This document shows, in pieces, positions 16,580-27,417 of a stretch of 64,000 nucleotides of DNA. How positions within the stretch are numbered: position 1 is the stretch's first letter; each line of letters begins with the position of its first letter. The notes under the pieces were generated by a model that saw only the letters and a program-made list of their open reading frames with translations, made no database searches and was not told the DNA's origin. The position numbers and the translations under genes are program-made. The DNA is from Corynebacterium sp. TAE3-ERU12. GTDB taxonomy: Bacteria; Actinomycetota; Actinomycetes; Mycobacteriales; Mycobacteriaceae. The stretch lies in the NCBI RefSeq assembly GCF_019209905.1, contig NZ_JAHUTM010000001.1, positions 496,001-560,000 of the forward strand. The letters are read 5' to 3'.

Positions 16580-18190
16580 TTGAGTGATACCGCTGTACAA
16601 CACGCGCCCAGTCAAGACGTAAAGCCACCATCGGATAAATGGTGGCATCTCTCCTTCGGTGTACTGCTGGCTGTGACCCTGGTGACCTTCACCTGGTGGT
16701 CGTATGGGGAGCTGACCAAGGAAGCTAGCTTCCTGATGCTGCTCACAACCATCGTGTTCGGCTTCTTCATGTCCTTCAATATTGGCGGTAACGACGTCGC
16801 CAACTCTTTCGGTACCTCCGTTGGTGCCGGCACGCTGTCCATGAAGCAGGCCCTGATGGTTGCCGCCATATTCGAAGTCGGTGGTGCTGTCCTCGCCGGC
16901 GGCGAAGTCACCGATACTGTCCGCAAGGGCATCGTCAACCTCGAAGGCGTGCAGTTCGAAGACCCGCTCGACTTCGCGTTCATCATGATGTCCGCCCTGC
17001 TCGGCGCGGCATTATGGCTGCTCATCGCTACCCGTCTCGGCTGGCCGGTATCGACAACGCACTCCATCATCGGCGGTATCGTCGGCGCCGCCTTAACCAT
17101 CGGTTTCTACACCGGCGTTGGTGGTTGGGACATGGTCCAGTGGAGCGGTATCGGGCTCATCGCCATTTCGTGGGTGCTGTCACCGGTCCTCGGTGGTGCC
17201 GTTGCATGGGTGCTGTTCTCCCTCATTAAGCGGTACATCCTTGTCTACAACGAGCAAGCCGATGCGCAGCTGCAGCTGCTGAAGGAACGTCGGCATAAGC
17301 TCATGAAGGAACACAAAAACCGCTTCCAGCGGCTATCTGAGCTACAGCAGATTTCCTACACATCGGCGATGGTGTGCGACGCCATCACCGTTGCCCAGGA
17401 AGAGTACGACGCAGATGAACTCGAGTCGGACTACTACAAGGAACTACACCGGCTTAACGACGAAGCCAATGAGGTGGATTCCCACCGCGCACTAGAGACC
17501 TGGGTCCCGCTACTAGCTGCCTTCGGTTCGGTCATTATCGGCTCAATGTTGCTGTTTAAGGGGCTGAAGAACCTACAGCTGGATATCTCCAATGCCGGGA
17601 ATTTCATCATCCTCGGCATGATCGCCGCCTCGGTGTGGCTGTCGGTATTCATCGTCGCGCGCACGTTGAAAAAGCACGCCCTATCCCGCTCCACCTACCT
17701 GCTGTTTTCCTGGATGCAGGTCTTTACCGCCTCAGCTTTTGCTTTCTCCCACGGCTCGAACGATATCGCCAACGCCATCGGTCCCTTCGCAGCTGTGCTT
17801 GACGTACTGACCACCAACCAGATTCACGATGAAGCCCCCGTGCCCCCAGAGGCCATGCTCGCCATGGGCGTCATGCTTGTGTGTGGTTTGTGGTTCATCG
17901 GCCGCTTCGTCATCGCCACCGTCGGCTCCGGCCTCACCGCCATGCACCCAGCTTCCGGCTTCGCCGCCGAGCTCTCCGCTGCGGCCGTGGTCATGGGGGC
18001 GTCGCTACTGTCGCTGCCGGTGTCCTCCACCCATATCCTCATCGGCGCTGTGCTCGGCATCGGCATCGTGAATAAGGCTGCCAACTGGAAGCTTATGAAG
18101 CCCATCGCTATGGCCTGGGTCATCACCCTTCCCGTCGCAGCAGTGATCGCCTCTGTGTGTGTACTTGTGCTGCACGCCATCTGGGGTTAA
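16580..18190 (+). CDS. pit: Low-affinity inorganic phosphate transporter, PiT family
   Basis: Polytopic phosphate permease of about 536 aa. It has both PiT signature repeats: [27 protein letters not shown] near the N-terminus and [18 protein letters not shown] in the C-terminal half. About 10 membrane helices are split by a charged cytoplasmic loop (about residues 225-300, with coiled-coil-like [18 protein letters not shown]). The frame is open far upstream without a good start. TTG 16580 (MSDTAVQ), with GGAAAAGAG shortly before it, gives a normal length; GTG 16571 is the alternative. The substrate is probably a metal-phosphate complex, as in other family members. Confidence 0.9.
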   Translation: MSDTAVQHAPSQDVKPPSDKWWHLSFGVLLAVTLVTFTWWSYGELTKEASFLMLLTTIVFGFFMSFNIGGNDVANSFGTSVGAGTLSMKQALMVAAIFEVGGAVLAGGEVTDTVRKGIVNLEGVQFEDPLDFAFIMMSALLGAALWLLIATRLGWPVSTTHSIIGGIVGAALTIGFYTGVGGWDMVQWSGIGLIAISWVLSPVLGGAVAWVLFSLIKRYILVYNEQADAQLQLLKERRHKLMKEHKNRFQRLSELQQISYTSAMVCDAITVAQEEYDADELESDYYKELHRLNDEANEVDSHRALETWVPLLAAFGSVIIGSMLLFKGLKNLQLDISNAGNFIILGMIAASVWLSVFIVARTLKKHALSRSTYLLFSWMQVFTASAFAFSHGSNDIANAIGPFAAVLDVLTTNQIHDEAPVPPEAMLAMGVMLVCGLWFIGRFVIATVGSGLTAMHPASGFAAELSAAAVVMGASLLSLPVSSTHILIGAVLGIGIVNKAANWKLMKPIAMAWVITLPVAAVIASVCVLVLHAIWG

Positions 18191-18218
18191 ACCGGCCGCG
18201 GACCCGGATAACGCACGA

Positions 18219-18259
18219 CAAAGCCCTCCGGGCAGCCACGTAGCTGCCGGAGGGCTTTG
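18219..18259. terminator. Bidirectional terminator between pit and icd
   Basis: CAAAGCCCTCCGG and its complement CCGGAGGGCTTTG, extended by GCAGC/GCTGC with one bulged base, form a strong stem between two convergent genes. T-rich flanks lie on both strands. Confidence 0.85.
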
Positions 18260-18273
18260 GTGTGGGGCAGAGA

Positions 18274-20514
18274 CTAGCTCTGCTTCATCTCCGCGATGAT
18301 GTCATTAAAGACCTTCGAGGGGCGCATAACGGCCTCGGTCTTGTCATCATCGGGCAAGAAGTAGCCGCCCAGGTCCGCCGGGGAACCCTGAACTTCCAGA
18401 AGCTCCTTGGCGATCTGCTCCTCGTTATCACTGAGCTTCTTAGCGAACTCAGTGAACTCATTTTTCAGCTGCTCATCGGCATCCTGGTTGGCAAGCTCCT
18501 CAGCCCAGTAGCGGGCGAGGTAGAAGTGCGAACCACGGTTGTCGATCTCGCCGGCCTTGCGGGAGGGGGACTTGCCGTCCTCAAGCAGGCGGTCGGTAGC
18601 GCGGTCGAGTGCCTCAGCCAGCACCAGCGCACGCCCCTGGGACTCATCGCCATCAGCGGTATGCTCATTGGCGTAGCGCAGCGACTCCGCCAGGGCCAGG
18701 AACTCGCCCAGGGAGTCCCAACGCAGGTGATTTTCTTCCTGCACCTGCTGGACGTGCTTCGGTGCGGAGCCGCCGGCCCCGGTCTCGAACAGGCCACCGC
18801 CGGCCATCAGCGGAACCACCGAAAGCATCTTTGCCGACGTGCCCAGCTCCATGATGGGGAACAGGTCGGTGAGGTAGTCACGCAGCACATTGCCGGTAAC
18901 CGAGATGGTGTCCTTGCCTTCGCGGATGCGCTCAAGCGAGAACTTCGTGGCCGCCTCCGGGTCCATGATCCGGATATCCAGGCCCTCAGTGTCGTGCTCT
19001 TCGAGGTACTTCTCGACCTTCTCGATGAGCTTGGCGTCGTGCGCACGGGTGCGGTCCAGCCAGAACACCGTCGGGTCGCCGGTGGCGCGGGCGCGGTTTA
19101 CAGCAAGCTTCACCCAGTCACGGATCGGCGCATCCTTGGTTTGGCAGGAACGCCAAATATCGCCCTTGGCGACGTGGTGCTCAATGAGCACCTTGCCGGA
19201 GGAATCCACGACCTGCAGGATGCCGTCGTGCTGCACCTGGAAGGTCTTGTTGTGGGAACCGTATTCCTCGGCCTTCTGGGCCATCAGGCCCACATTGGGC
19301 ACCGAGCCCATCGTGGACGGGTCGAACTTGCCGTTTTCCCGGCAGTCGTCGATAACGGCCTGGTAGACCCCGGCGTAGGAGGAGTCGGGGATAACCGCCA
19401 GGCAGTCCTGCTTCTCGCCCTTGGGGTTCCAGCCCTTGCCGCCATTGCGGATAAGTGCGGGCATGGAGGCGTCGACGATGACGTCGGAAGGCACATGCAG
19501 GTTCGTGATGCCCTTGGCGTCATCAACCATGTACAGGTCCGGGCCGTCGGCCAGGTCCTTCTCAATGGCTTCGCGGACCTTCTCGGCGGTGTCGTCGTCG
19601 AGCTTGTGCAGGCCGTCGAGGATAACGCCAATGCCGTAATCCGGGGTCAGGTTAACCTCGGCGAGCGCCTCCTCGTACTTGGGGTACACGCTGGGCAGGA
19701 AGGCCTTGACGACCTCACCGAAGATGAGCGGGTCAGAGACCTTCATCATGGTGGCCTTCAGGTGCACCGAGAACAAAATGTCCTCGCGCTTGGCGCGGCG
19801 GATCTGCGAGCGCAGGAAGTTCGACAGGATGTGCACATTAATGCCGGTGCCGTCGATGACCTCGCCCTTGAGCACCTCGAGGCCGTCCTTGAGGATGATC
19901 TCCTCGCCGTCGGCAGTCTCCAGGCGGTAGGTGAGGGTGTCGTCCTTATCCATCACAACGGACTTCTCGTTGTGGCGGAAGTCGTTGGAAGCCATGGTGG
20001 CGACATTGGTCTTGGAATCTTCGGCCCAGTCACCCATGCGGTGCGGGTGCTTGCGGGCGAAGTTCTTCACAGCCTCAGGAGCGCGACGGTCCGAGTTGCC
20101 TTCGCGCAGCACCGGGTTAACCGCGGAACCCTTGACCTTGTCGAACTTGGCGCGGTCGGCCTTCTGTTCGTCGGTTTCCGGCTGGGTGAGGTACTTCGGG
20201 ATGTCGTATCCCTTGTTCTGCAACTCGGCGACTGCGCGCTTAATCTGCGGCACCGATGCCGAGATATTCGGCAACTTGATGATGTTGGCGTCGGGCTCGT
20301 TGACCTTCTCGCCGAGCTCAGCGAGGTGGTCCTCGATGCGCTTGTCTTCAGGGAGCCGATCGGCGAACTGGGCGATGATGCGGCCCGCCAGCGAAATATC
20401 GCGGGTCTCGACATTAACGCCGGCATGAGAGGCGAAGGCCTCGACGATGGGCTTCAAAGAGTACGTGGCAAGTAGTGGTGCCTCGTCAGTCCGAGTCCAG
20501 ATGATGGTGGCCAT
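18274..20514 (-). CDS. icd: Monomeric NADP-dependent isocitrate dehydrogenase
   Basis: Oxidative decarboxylation of isocitrate to 2-oxoglutarate in the TCA cycle. The 746-aa length and sequence ([60 protein letters not shown]) are those of the monomeric IDH family used by corynebacteria, not the dimeric form. AAGGAG precedes ATG 20514. It is transcribed alone, ending at a bidirectional terminator shared with pit. A long antisense frame across it is a codon-bias shadow. Confidence 0.96.
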   Translation of the reverse strand: MATIIWTRTDEAPLLATYSLKPIVEAFASHAGVNVETRDISLAGRIIAQFADRLPEDKRIEDHLAELGEKVNEPDANIIKLPNISASVPQIKRAVAELQNKGYDIPKYLTQPETDEQKADRAKFDKVKGSAVNPVLREGNSDRRAPEAVKNFARKHPHRMGDWAEDSKTNVATMASNDFRHNEKSVVMDKDDTLTYRLETADGEEIILKDGLEVLKGEVIDGTGINVHILSNFLRSQIRRAKREDILFSVHLKATMMKVSDPLIFGEVVKAFLPSVYPKYEEALAEVNLTPDYGIGVILDGLHKLDDDTAEKVREAIEKDLADGPDLYMVDDAKGITNLHVPSDVIVDASMPALIRNGGKGWNPKGEKQDCLAVIPDSSYAGVYQAVIDDCRENGKFDPSTMGSVPNVGLMAQKAEEYGSHNKTFQVQHDGILQVVDSSGKVLIEHHVAKGDIWRSCQTKDAPIRDWVKLAVNRARATGDPTVFWLDRTRAHDAKLIEKVEKYLEEHDTEGLDIRIMDPEAATKFSLERIREGKDTISVTGNVLRDYLTDLFPIMELGTSAKMLSVVPLMAGGGLFETGAGGSAPKHVQQVQEENHLRWDSLGEFLALAESLRYANEHTADGDESQGRALVLAEALDRATDRLLEDGKSPSRKAGEIDNRGSHFYLARYWAEELANQDADEQLKNEFTEFAKKLSDNEEQIAKELLEVQGSPADLGGYFLPDDDKTEAVMRPSKVFNDIIAEMKQS

Positions 20515-20916
20515 ATAAGGGAACTCCTTGTGGGTGGCAGCTGTTCACATCCGTGGATATGGTTTCGCCCTACGATAACTAATGCACGCCAAACCGTCAG
20601 CGTGGCCTCTTGGTGTAGCGGTAGTGACAACAGTGCCAGGTAGGGTGCATAAGGCAAGCTCATGCGCTATTTTTCGGGAGGCTGGCAGGTAACTGTATCC
20701 ACCCTTCTTATTTTGCCACACTAATAACTGTCGTGGTCGCCGCGGTACCGGCAGAGTTAATTATTATTACCGGCCACACCTCCCGCCTCACCGCCAGCTT
20801 GCCGACGGCCACGCCCTGTCGGACGGTAACCCCATTTCCAAGTCTCAGTGCGCTGCCGGTAGCATTCCCGCCCGGCTTACCTGCCGACTTAATAACCAGC
20901 TGTGGAGGAAGCGAGT
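20515..20916. other. Intergenic region icd / MFS exporter
   Basis: 402 bp between divergent genes. It must contain both promoters. Around 20603-20680 there is a stretch resembling the 5' half of a tRNA (CTTGGTGTAGCGGTAGTGAC) without a T-arm. It is followed by an imperfect hairpin (about 20647-20665) and a run of five T (20670-20674). A TACGAT hexamer at about 20571 precedes it. No supported gene is seen; a small RNA is conceivable. Confidence 0.4.
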
Positions 20917-22146
20917 ATGGCGCGCACCCGAATGCCTAACCGTCGCCCTGTCCCGCAGCAAGACCACATCTCCGCGGCCCGGCGCCGCTGGGTCATTGCT
21001 GCACTCTCCGTCGGTGCTTTCGGCATCGGTGTCACCGAATTCTCCGCAATGGGGTTGCTGCCCTATATCGCGGCCGATTTCGGACGCACCGAAGCAGAAG
21101 CAGGAGCGGTCATCTCCGCCTACGCCCTTGGCGTGGTGCTCGGCGCGCCACTTATCACCGTGGTCACCGGGGCCATCCCGCGTCGCCGGATGCTGCTGTT
21201 GCTCATGGCCGCATTCACCCTCGGTAATGCCGCCACTGTGTGGGCCGGCAGTCTCGGTTCCTTCACTGCGGTGCTGGTCTCCCGGTTTATCGCTGGTCTG
21301 CCGCATGGCGCGTACTTCTCTGTCGCCGCGCTTGTTGCGGCCTCGCTGGCCCCGGCTGGTTCGCGTGGCCGTGCGGTGGCCCTATCCGGCATGGGCCTAT
21401 CGGTAGCCACCGTTATCGGCGTGCCCGCAGTTCAGGCCTTAGGTGTGGCCGTCGGTTGGCGATCCGGTTTTGTTTTTGTGGCGCTCATCGGGCTGGCGGC
21501 CCTGCTGTGCCTGTGGTTTGCGGTGCCGCATATGAACCGGATGGCCCCCACCCGCCCCCTTGACGAACTGGGGGCGCTGGCTACCCCACAGGTGTGGCTC
21601 ACTGTGGCGATGGGCGCGGTTGGTTTCGGCGGTATGTTCGCCGTCTACACCTACATCACCTGGACGATGACCCGGGAAGCCGGCATGCCCGAACACATGA
21701 TGTGGGTTGTGCTCATGGCCTACGGCATCGGCATGATTATCGGCACTGACCTCGGCGGTCGTCTCAGCGATTACAACGGCGAGTGGGGTATCTTCGCCGC
21801 CTTTGCCGCCATCGCCTCTTGCCTGCTGGTTTTCCACTTTGTCTCCGGAAACGCCATTGTCGGCACCATCGTTTTCGGGCTCATCGGCTTGTGTGGTTCG
21901 CTGCTCATCCCGAGCTTGCAAACCCGCCTCATGGATGTGGCGGGCAAGGCCCAAACCCTGGCTGCGGCACTGAACCAGGCGGCACTGAATATCGCTAATG
22001 CTGGGGGAGCGGCCATTGGTGGTGCCGTTATCGCTGCCGGTTATGGCTACCGTGCCCCGTCCCTGGCCGGTGTTGTCCTCGCCGTGCTGGCCATGGCGAT
22101 CTGGGGCATTGCGCATTTCTTTTACACCCGCTCCGCCGCCGCCTAG
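20917..22146 (+). CDS. MFS transporter, DHA1-like drug/sugar efflux family
   Basis: 409-aa major facilitator with about 12 predicted membrane helices. It resembles the AraJ/YdhP type of DHA1 exporters: GVTEFSAMGLLPYIAADF in helix 1, GAPLITVVTGAIPRRRMLLLLM at the loop 2-3 motif A region, and FIAGLPHGAYFSVAA in helix 4. ATG 20917 has GGAGGAAG about 6 nt upstream; a GTG at 20902 in the same frame overlaps that site and is not used. The substrate cannot be predicted. xthA begins 22 bp after its stop. Confidence 0.88.
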   Translation: MARTRMPNRRPVPQQDHISAARRRWVIAALSVGAFGIGVTEFSAMGLLPYIAADFGRTEAEAGAVISAYALGVVLGAPLITVVTGAIPRRRMLLLLMAAFTLGNAATVWAGSLGSFTAVLVSRFIAGLPHGAYFSVAALVAASLAPAGSRGRAVALSGMGLSVATVIGVPAVQALGVAVGWRSGFVFVALIGLAALLCLWFAVPHMNRMAPTRPLDELGALATPQVWLTVAMGAVGFGGMFAVYTYITWTMTREAGMPEHMMWVVLMAYGIGMIIGTDLGGRLSDYNGEWGIFAAFAAIASCLLVFHFVSGNAIVGTIVFGLIGLCGSLLIPSLQTRLMDVAGKAQTLAAALNQAALNIANAGGAAIGGAVIAAGYGYRAPSLAGVVLAVLAMAIWGIAHFFYTRSAAA

Positions 22147-22168
22147 TCGAAACGTAGAGTAGGTGCCC

Positions 22169-23113
22169 ATGAGCTTGACCATCGCCACCGTCAACGTCAA
22201 CGGCATCCGCGCAGCGGTAAAGAAACGCCATGAGGACAATCCCGGCATGCTCGCCTGGCTGTCCCACACCCCTAGTGACATTGTGCTGCTGCAGGAAGTC
22301 CGTGCCACCCCGGAGCAGGCCGAGAAGGCCCTCGCACCCGCCATTGCGGATGGGTGGCACTGGGAGATCGCCGATAATGAGCTCGCCAAAGGCCGCGCCG
22401 GCGTTGGCCTGCTGTCCAAAGTGCCGCTTGCCGACGTTCAGGTCGGCTTCGGCGCCGACGAGTTCGACCGCTCCGGGCGTTTTATCTCCGCCCGTGTCGA
22501 AGCAGCGCACAGTGGCTTAGATGAGGATGTCACCGTCGGTAGCTTGTACCTGCCCTCAGGTGCCGCCCAGACCGAGAAGCAGGACGAAAAATACCGCTTC
22601 CTCGATGTCTTCGGCCCCTACCTCGACGCTCTCGCCGGCAACGGCAATGTTGTTGTCGGTGGGGACTGGAATATTTGCCACCGCGAGCAGGACCTGAAGA
22701 ACTGGAAGGGAAACCGCACCTCCTCGGGCTTTTTGCCCCAAGAACGCGGCTGGATGGACTCCGTTTTCAGCGCCTGGCCCGATGCTGCGCCGCAGGACTC
22801 CCAGGCCCAGGCTAGTGAGAAGGAACTTGCTGCAGGTAGCTTCACCGACGGTTCCAGCTGGACTCCACCCACGGCTGCACAGGAACCGAAGTGGTTTGAT
22901 GTGGCCCGCCGCCTCCGCCCCGACGAGGACGGCCCGTACACCTGGTGGACCTACCGCGGTAAGGCCTTTGACACCAACGCGGGGTGGCGGATCGACTACC
23001 AGGCGGCGACGAAGTCGATGCTTGACCGCGCGGCCAGCGCCACCGTGGACCGGGCTGCTGCCTATAACCAGCGTTGGTCGGATCACTCTCCCCTGGTGGT
23101 TACTTATAGCTAG
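22169..23113 (+). CDS. xthA: Exodeoxyribonuclease III (AP endonuclease)
   Basis: DNA-repair nuclease that cleaves at abasic sites and degrades 3' ends. The 314-aa EEP-fold protein has NVNGIRA, the metal-binding Glu in LLQEVR, GDWNICHRE, and the C-terminal WRIDYQ and WSDHSPLVV with the catalytic Asp-His. ATG 22169 (MSLTIATVNVNG) was preferred over an in-frame GTG two codons earlier. It probably shares a transcript with the MFS gene. Confidence 0.93.
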   Translation: MSLTIATVNVNGIRAAVKKRHEDNPGMLAWLSHTPSDIVLLQEVRATPEQAEKALAPAIADGWHWEIADNELAKGRAGVGLLSKVPLADVQVGFGADEFDRSGRFISARVEAAHSGLDEDVTVGSLYLPSGAAQTEKQDEKYRFLDVFGPYLDALAGNGNVVVGGDWNICHREQDLKNWKGNRTSSGFLPQERGWMDSVFSAWPDAAPQDSQAQASEKELAAGSFTDGSSWTPPTAAQEPKWFDVARRLRPDEDGPYTWWTYRGKAFDTNAGWRIDYQAATKSMLDRAASATVDRAAAYNQRWSDHSPLVVTYS

Positions 23114-23181
23114 TTGAGCTGGGGGAGTAGCGCCTCATGGCGGAGTAGACTGCTGACGCAGATGTGGATGGGAGGTTTGTC

Positions 23182-24695
<1,514 letters not shown>

Positions 24696-24737
24696 AGCTC
24701 CCCGAGATACCCGATAGGCGGGTCAGTGACCTAAAGT

Positions 24738-24753
24738 AGCGATGTACATCGCT
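24738..24753. repeat. 16-bp perfect palindrome upstream of the YihY gene
   Basis: AGCGATGTACATCGCT is self-complementary over all 16 bases and lies 24 bp before the GTG start of the YihY gene. It may be an operator or part of a terminator; no poly-T follows. Confidence 0.45.
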
Positions 24754-24776
24754 GAACCGAAGCATGAAGGAGTCCC

Positions 24777-25799
24777 GTGGCCACCTCCACTCGCCCTCGG
24801 CCGGGAAAAACTGACCGATACGGCATCGAACGTGTCCAGGACAAAGAGCCGGGGTTCATCGATAAGCTCCGTCATAAGTGGCCGTGGTTCGACCACATCA
24901 TGCGGATGCATGAGCGCTACAGCCAAAGCGGTGGTAACCAGTTCGCAGCCGGTATTACCTACTTCTCCGTGCTGTCGATCTTCCCGCTGCTGATGACGGT
25001 CTTCGCCGTTATTGGTTTCATCCTGCGCGGCGATGACCAGTTGCTGGCTGAGGTCAAGCAGATGGTCACCGATAATGTCTCCGGCGGCATGGGGGATACC
25101 CTCACCGAGATTATTGACGCGGCTATCGCCCAAGCAGGCGGCGTGTTCACCGTCGGTTTCTTAACCTCCCTCTGGTCTGGCCTGTCGTGGATGAATCACC
25201 TGCGCATGGGTGTGACCGCGATGTGGAAGCGCAACCTCACCGCGGCGAACTTCCTCCTCGGTAAGCTGCGCGACTTCGTGCGCCTGGTCGGCATCATTGT
25301 CATGATTGCGGTCACCTTCGCGGTCACCGCAATTGGTTCGTCCGGGTTCACCAAGGACCTGCTGGATATGGTCGGCCTGGGTGATATTCCGGGCATTTCC
25401 ATCATCACGTTCCTGGTGGCTTTGGCTGTTGGTCTGCTGGCGAACTACCTGCTGTTCGTGTGGATGCTCAAGGCCCTGCCGCGCGGTGAGACTCCCACCA
25501 AGTCCGTGCTCAAGGGCGCGATTCTTGGCGCCGTTGGCCTGGAGATTGTCAAGCAGCTCGGTACTGTCTTCTTCTCTAACGCCCTGTCGAACCCCGCCGG
25601 TGCCGTCTTCGGCCCGATTATCGGCATCATGGTGGTGTTCTACTTCGTCTGGCGCGTCACTTTGTACGCCTCCGCCTGGACCGCCACCACCTGGGAGTCC
25701 ATGCAGCTCGATGAGGTCGATGCCCCCGCCCCGGCCATCATCCATATCCGCGGTGAAGCGGCACGTTCCGGTGGCCTGAAGACCCTGCTCGGCAAGTAG
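24777..25799 (+). CDS. YihY/BrkB-family membrane protein
   Basis: 340-aa integral membrane protein of the YihY/virulence-factor BrkB family (formerly mislabelled ribonuclease BN). Six membrane helices are visible. The N-terminal conserved GGNQFAAGITYFSVLSIFPLLM and central ARGETPTKSVLKGA-like segments are typical. The start is GTG 24777 with AAGGAG shortly before it. It follows trpS as in other corynebacteria. The adenosine-deaminase homologue begins 1 bp after its stop, so the pair is probably one transcript. The function is unknown. Confidence 0.9.
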   Translation: MATSTRPRPGKTDRYGIERVQDKEPGFIDKLRHKWPWFDHIMRMHERYSQSGGNQFAAGITYFSVLSIFPLLMTVFAVIGFILRGDDQLLAEVKQMVTDNVSGGMGDTLTEIIDAAIAQAGGVFTVGFLTSLWSGLSWMNHLRMGVTAMWKRNLTAANFLLGKLRDFVRLVGIIVMIAVTFAVTAIGSSGFTKDLLDMVGLGDIPGISIITFLVALAVGLLANYLLFVWMLKALPRGETPTKSVLKGAILGAVGLEIVKQLGTVFFSNALSNPAGAVFGPIIGIMVVFYFVWRVTLYASAWTATTWESMQLDEVDAPAPAIIHIRGEAARSGGLKTLLGK

Positions 25800-25800
25800 T

Positions 25801-26988
25801 ATGCCCGCCCGCCCAGGCGCACAGTCCGACGCAACGGCAGTGGTCAGCAGCGATATTGTTGCTGCGCTGCCTAAGGTCGTGCTGCTGGACCATATCGACG
25901 GTGGTATCCGCCCGGCCACAGTCCTCGACCTCGCCGCAGAGCTCGACTACGACGACCTGCCCGCCGATAATGCCGACGCGCTGGCGCAGTGGTTCGTCGC
26001 ACAAGCCAACTCCGGCTCTGCTGGCTGCCGGGCTCGGGCACTCGGCCATATTCGCGCGGTACTGCAAACCGCCCCGGCGTTGGCCCGCGCCGCCCGCGAG
26101 GCTGTTGAAGACCTTGCTGGGGATAATGTCGTCTACGCAGAACTGCGCATTGCGCCGCAGTTGCATATGGATGCCGGGCTGAGCATTGCCGACGTTATCG
26201 CCGCCACGGTGGAAGGCCTCCGCGCAGGCGAGCATTCGGCAGCTGAGGCTGGTTGTGCCATTACGGCCCGGCTCATTGTGTGTGCCCGCCGCGACCGGGA
26301 GGGTTCTGCCGCCATTGCCCGGGCTGTTGCCGACGCATACACCACCGGCAGCCCCGTGTGGCCCTATGTGGTTGGCTTTGACCTCACTGGGGTAGAGGCC
26401 AATAATCCGGTCTCCGAGCACACTGAAGCGCTCACTGTGCTGCGCCAACATTTGGTGCCCACTGCCATCCACGCCGGCGAATCAGCGGGGGTGGATTCCA
26501 TCCGCGAGGCGACTATTGCCGGGGCCAGCAGAATTGGGCACGGCGTGCGGATCTTTGAGGACTTCACTGCGTCTTTCGACGGCATTGAACTGCAGCCTTT
26601 ATCGCGCTATGTGCGGGATCGTCGCATTCCGCTGGATCTGTGCCCTTCGGCGAATGTGCACGACGGTATTGTCGACGATCTGCATGATCACCCGTTGCCG
26701 CTCTTGGATGACCTTGGGTTTACCTGCACGGTCAATACCGGCTTCCGTCTTTTGTGTGGCACCTCAATGACCCGCGAGATGATGCATCTGGTCGATAATT
26801 TCGACTACGGCTACACCGAGCTTTTCCAGCTCACCTGTAATGCGATCGAGAATTGCTTTGCGGACCTACCGACGCGCGAACGCATCCTTGATACCCAGAT
26901 TTATCCGCATTATCTCGAGCTCACCGACCGTGACCACGACGGTGAGATCGACGTCGACGAGGATCTGGAGCCCTTTGAAGATCAATAG
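25801..26988 (+). CDS. Adenosine deaminase homologue lacking two metal ligands, with C-terminal EF-hand-like loop
   Basis: 395-aa TIM-barrel protein clearly of the adenosine/AMP deaminase family (LPKV..DHIDGG at 23-35, IHAGES, SRIGHG, PSANV, TSMTREM). Two normally invariant zinc ligands are changed. The first His of the HxH motif is Leu29 (VLLDH), and the Asp of the NTD motif near the C-terminus is Gly314 (VNTGFRL). The HAGE and GHG residues remain. It is therefore probably inactive as a deaminase or uses a different site. Residues 376-387, DRDHDGEIDVDE, match a canonical EF-hand loop (D1, D3, D5, G6, I8, E12), an unusual tail for this family. It is coupled to the YihY gene. Confidence 0.82.
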   Translation: MPARPGAQSDATAVVSSDIVAALPKVVLLDHIDGGIRPATVLDLAAELDYDDLPADNADALAQWFVAQANSGSAGCRARALGHIRAVLQTAPALARAAREAVEDLAGDNVVYAELRIAPQLHMDAGLSIADVIAATVEGLRAGEHSAAEAGCAITARLIVCARRDREGSAAIARAVADAYTTGSPVWPYVVGFDLTGVEANNPVSEHTEALTVLRQHLVPTAIHAGESAGVDSIREATIAGASRIGHGVRIFEDFTASFDGIELQPLSRYVRDRRIPLDLCPSANVHDGIVDDLHDHPLPLLDDLGFTCTVNTGFRLLCGTSMTREMMHLVDNFDYGYTELFQLTCNAIENCFADLPTRERILDTQIYPHYLELTDRDHDGEIDVDEDLEPFEDQ

Positions 26989-27225
26989 TCCGGGCCCTGG
27001 GGGCACTGTTGCGGCGGGGTTAGTGAGGCGTACCCCTAATTATGGGGTGTGAAATCAAGAAATCTGTTCTGGCTATTGATGCACCCCGTGTGTCGTGTGA
27101 CAGTTGGACTGCCCGAGCGCATTAGCTAACCCAGTACTTACCTCTCAGATAGGCAGGTATGCCATTTGGCCGGTGAGCCATTTTTGGTGAATTGCGCTGC
27201 CCATGAGACCAGGAGGCGTTTTACC
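26989..27225. other. Intergenic region before a small ORF
   Basis: 237 bp after the deaminase homologue. It is AT-richer than its surroundings, with no clear terminator. It presumably holds the promoter of the small ORF at 27226. Nothing else is recognised. Confidence 0.3.
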
Positions 27226-27417
27226 GTGAAAAAGGCAGCATCGGCCGTACCGACTACCAGCCCTCACGGTGATAAGTACCTAGTGTGTGGGCCGGACTCG
27301 GCCGACTCGCACGTCCGGAAAACGACCTCACCTCACAGCGCCGGTTCCCTCAACACCCGGTGGCGGCCCACCTGCGCCGGGGCAGGTAATCGGGCCGACA
27401 CCGGGGCCCGGGCCTAA
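27226..27417 (+). CDS. Possible small protein of 63 aa
   Basis: GTG-initiated frame preceded by a textbook Shine-Dalgarno AGGAGG (27211-27216) at 9 nt. The product (starting MKKAASAVPTTSPHGDKY) is polar and basic, with two Cys, no membrane helix and no recognised family. Its stop overlaps the stop of the convergent gene. The strong ribosome-binding site is the main support; codon use is unremarkable. It could be a false call. Confidence 0.4.
   Translation: MKKAASAVPTTSPHGDKYLVCGPDSADSHVRKTTSPHSAGSLNTRWRPTCAGAGNRADTGARA

Noticed and set aside
18262..20475. 737-aa open frame opposite icd
   Set aside because: It is antisense to a well-supported gene, has no family match and reflects the high-GC codon pattern.
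20603..20683. tRNA-like sequence with D-arm resemblance
   Set aside because: There is no T-arm (no GGTTCRA), no convincing anticodon stem and only a partial acceptor match (GCCTC/GAGGC). It is not a functional tRNA.
20733..20939. 68-codon frame upstream of the MFS gene as a leader peptide
   Set aside because: It runs past the MFS start in another frame, has no ribosome-binding site and no recognisable product.
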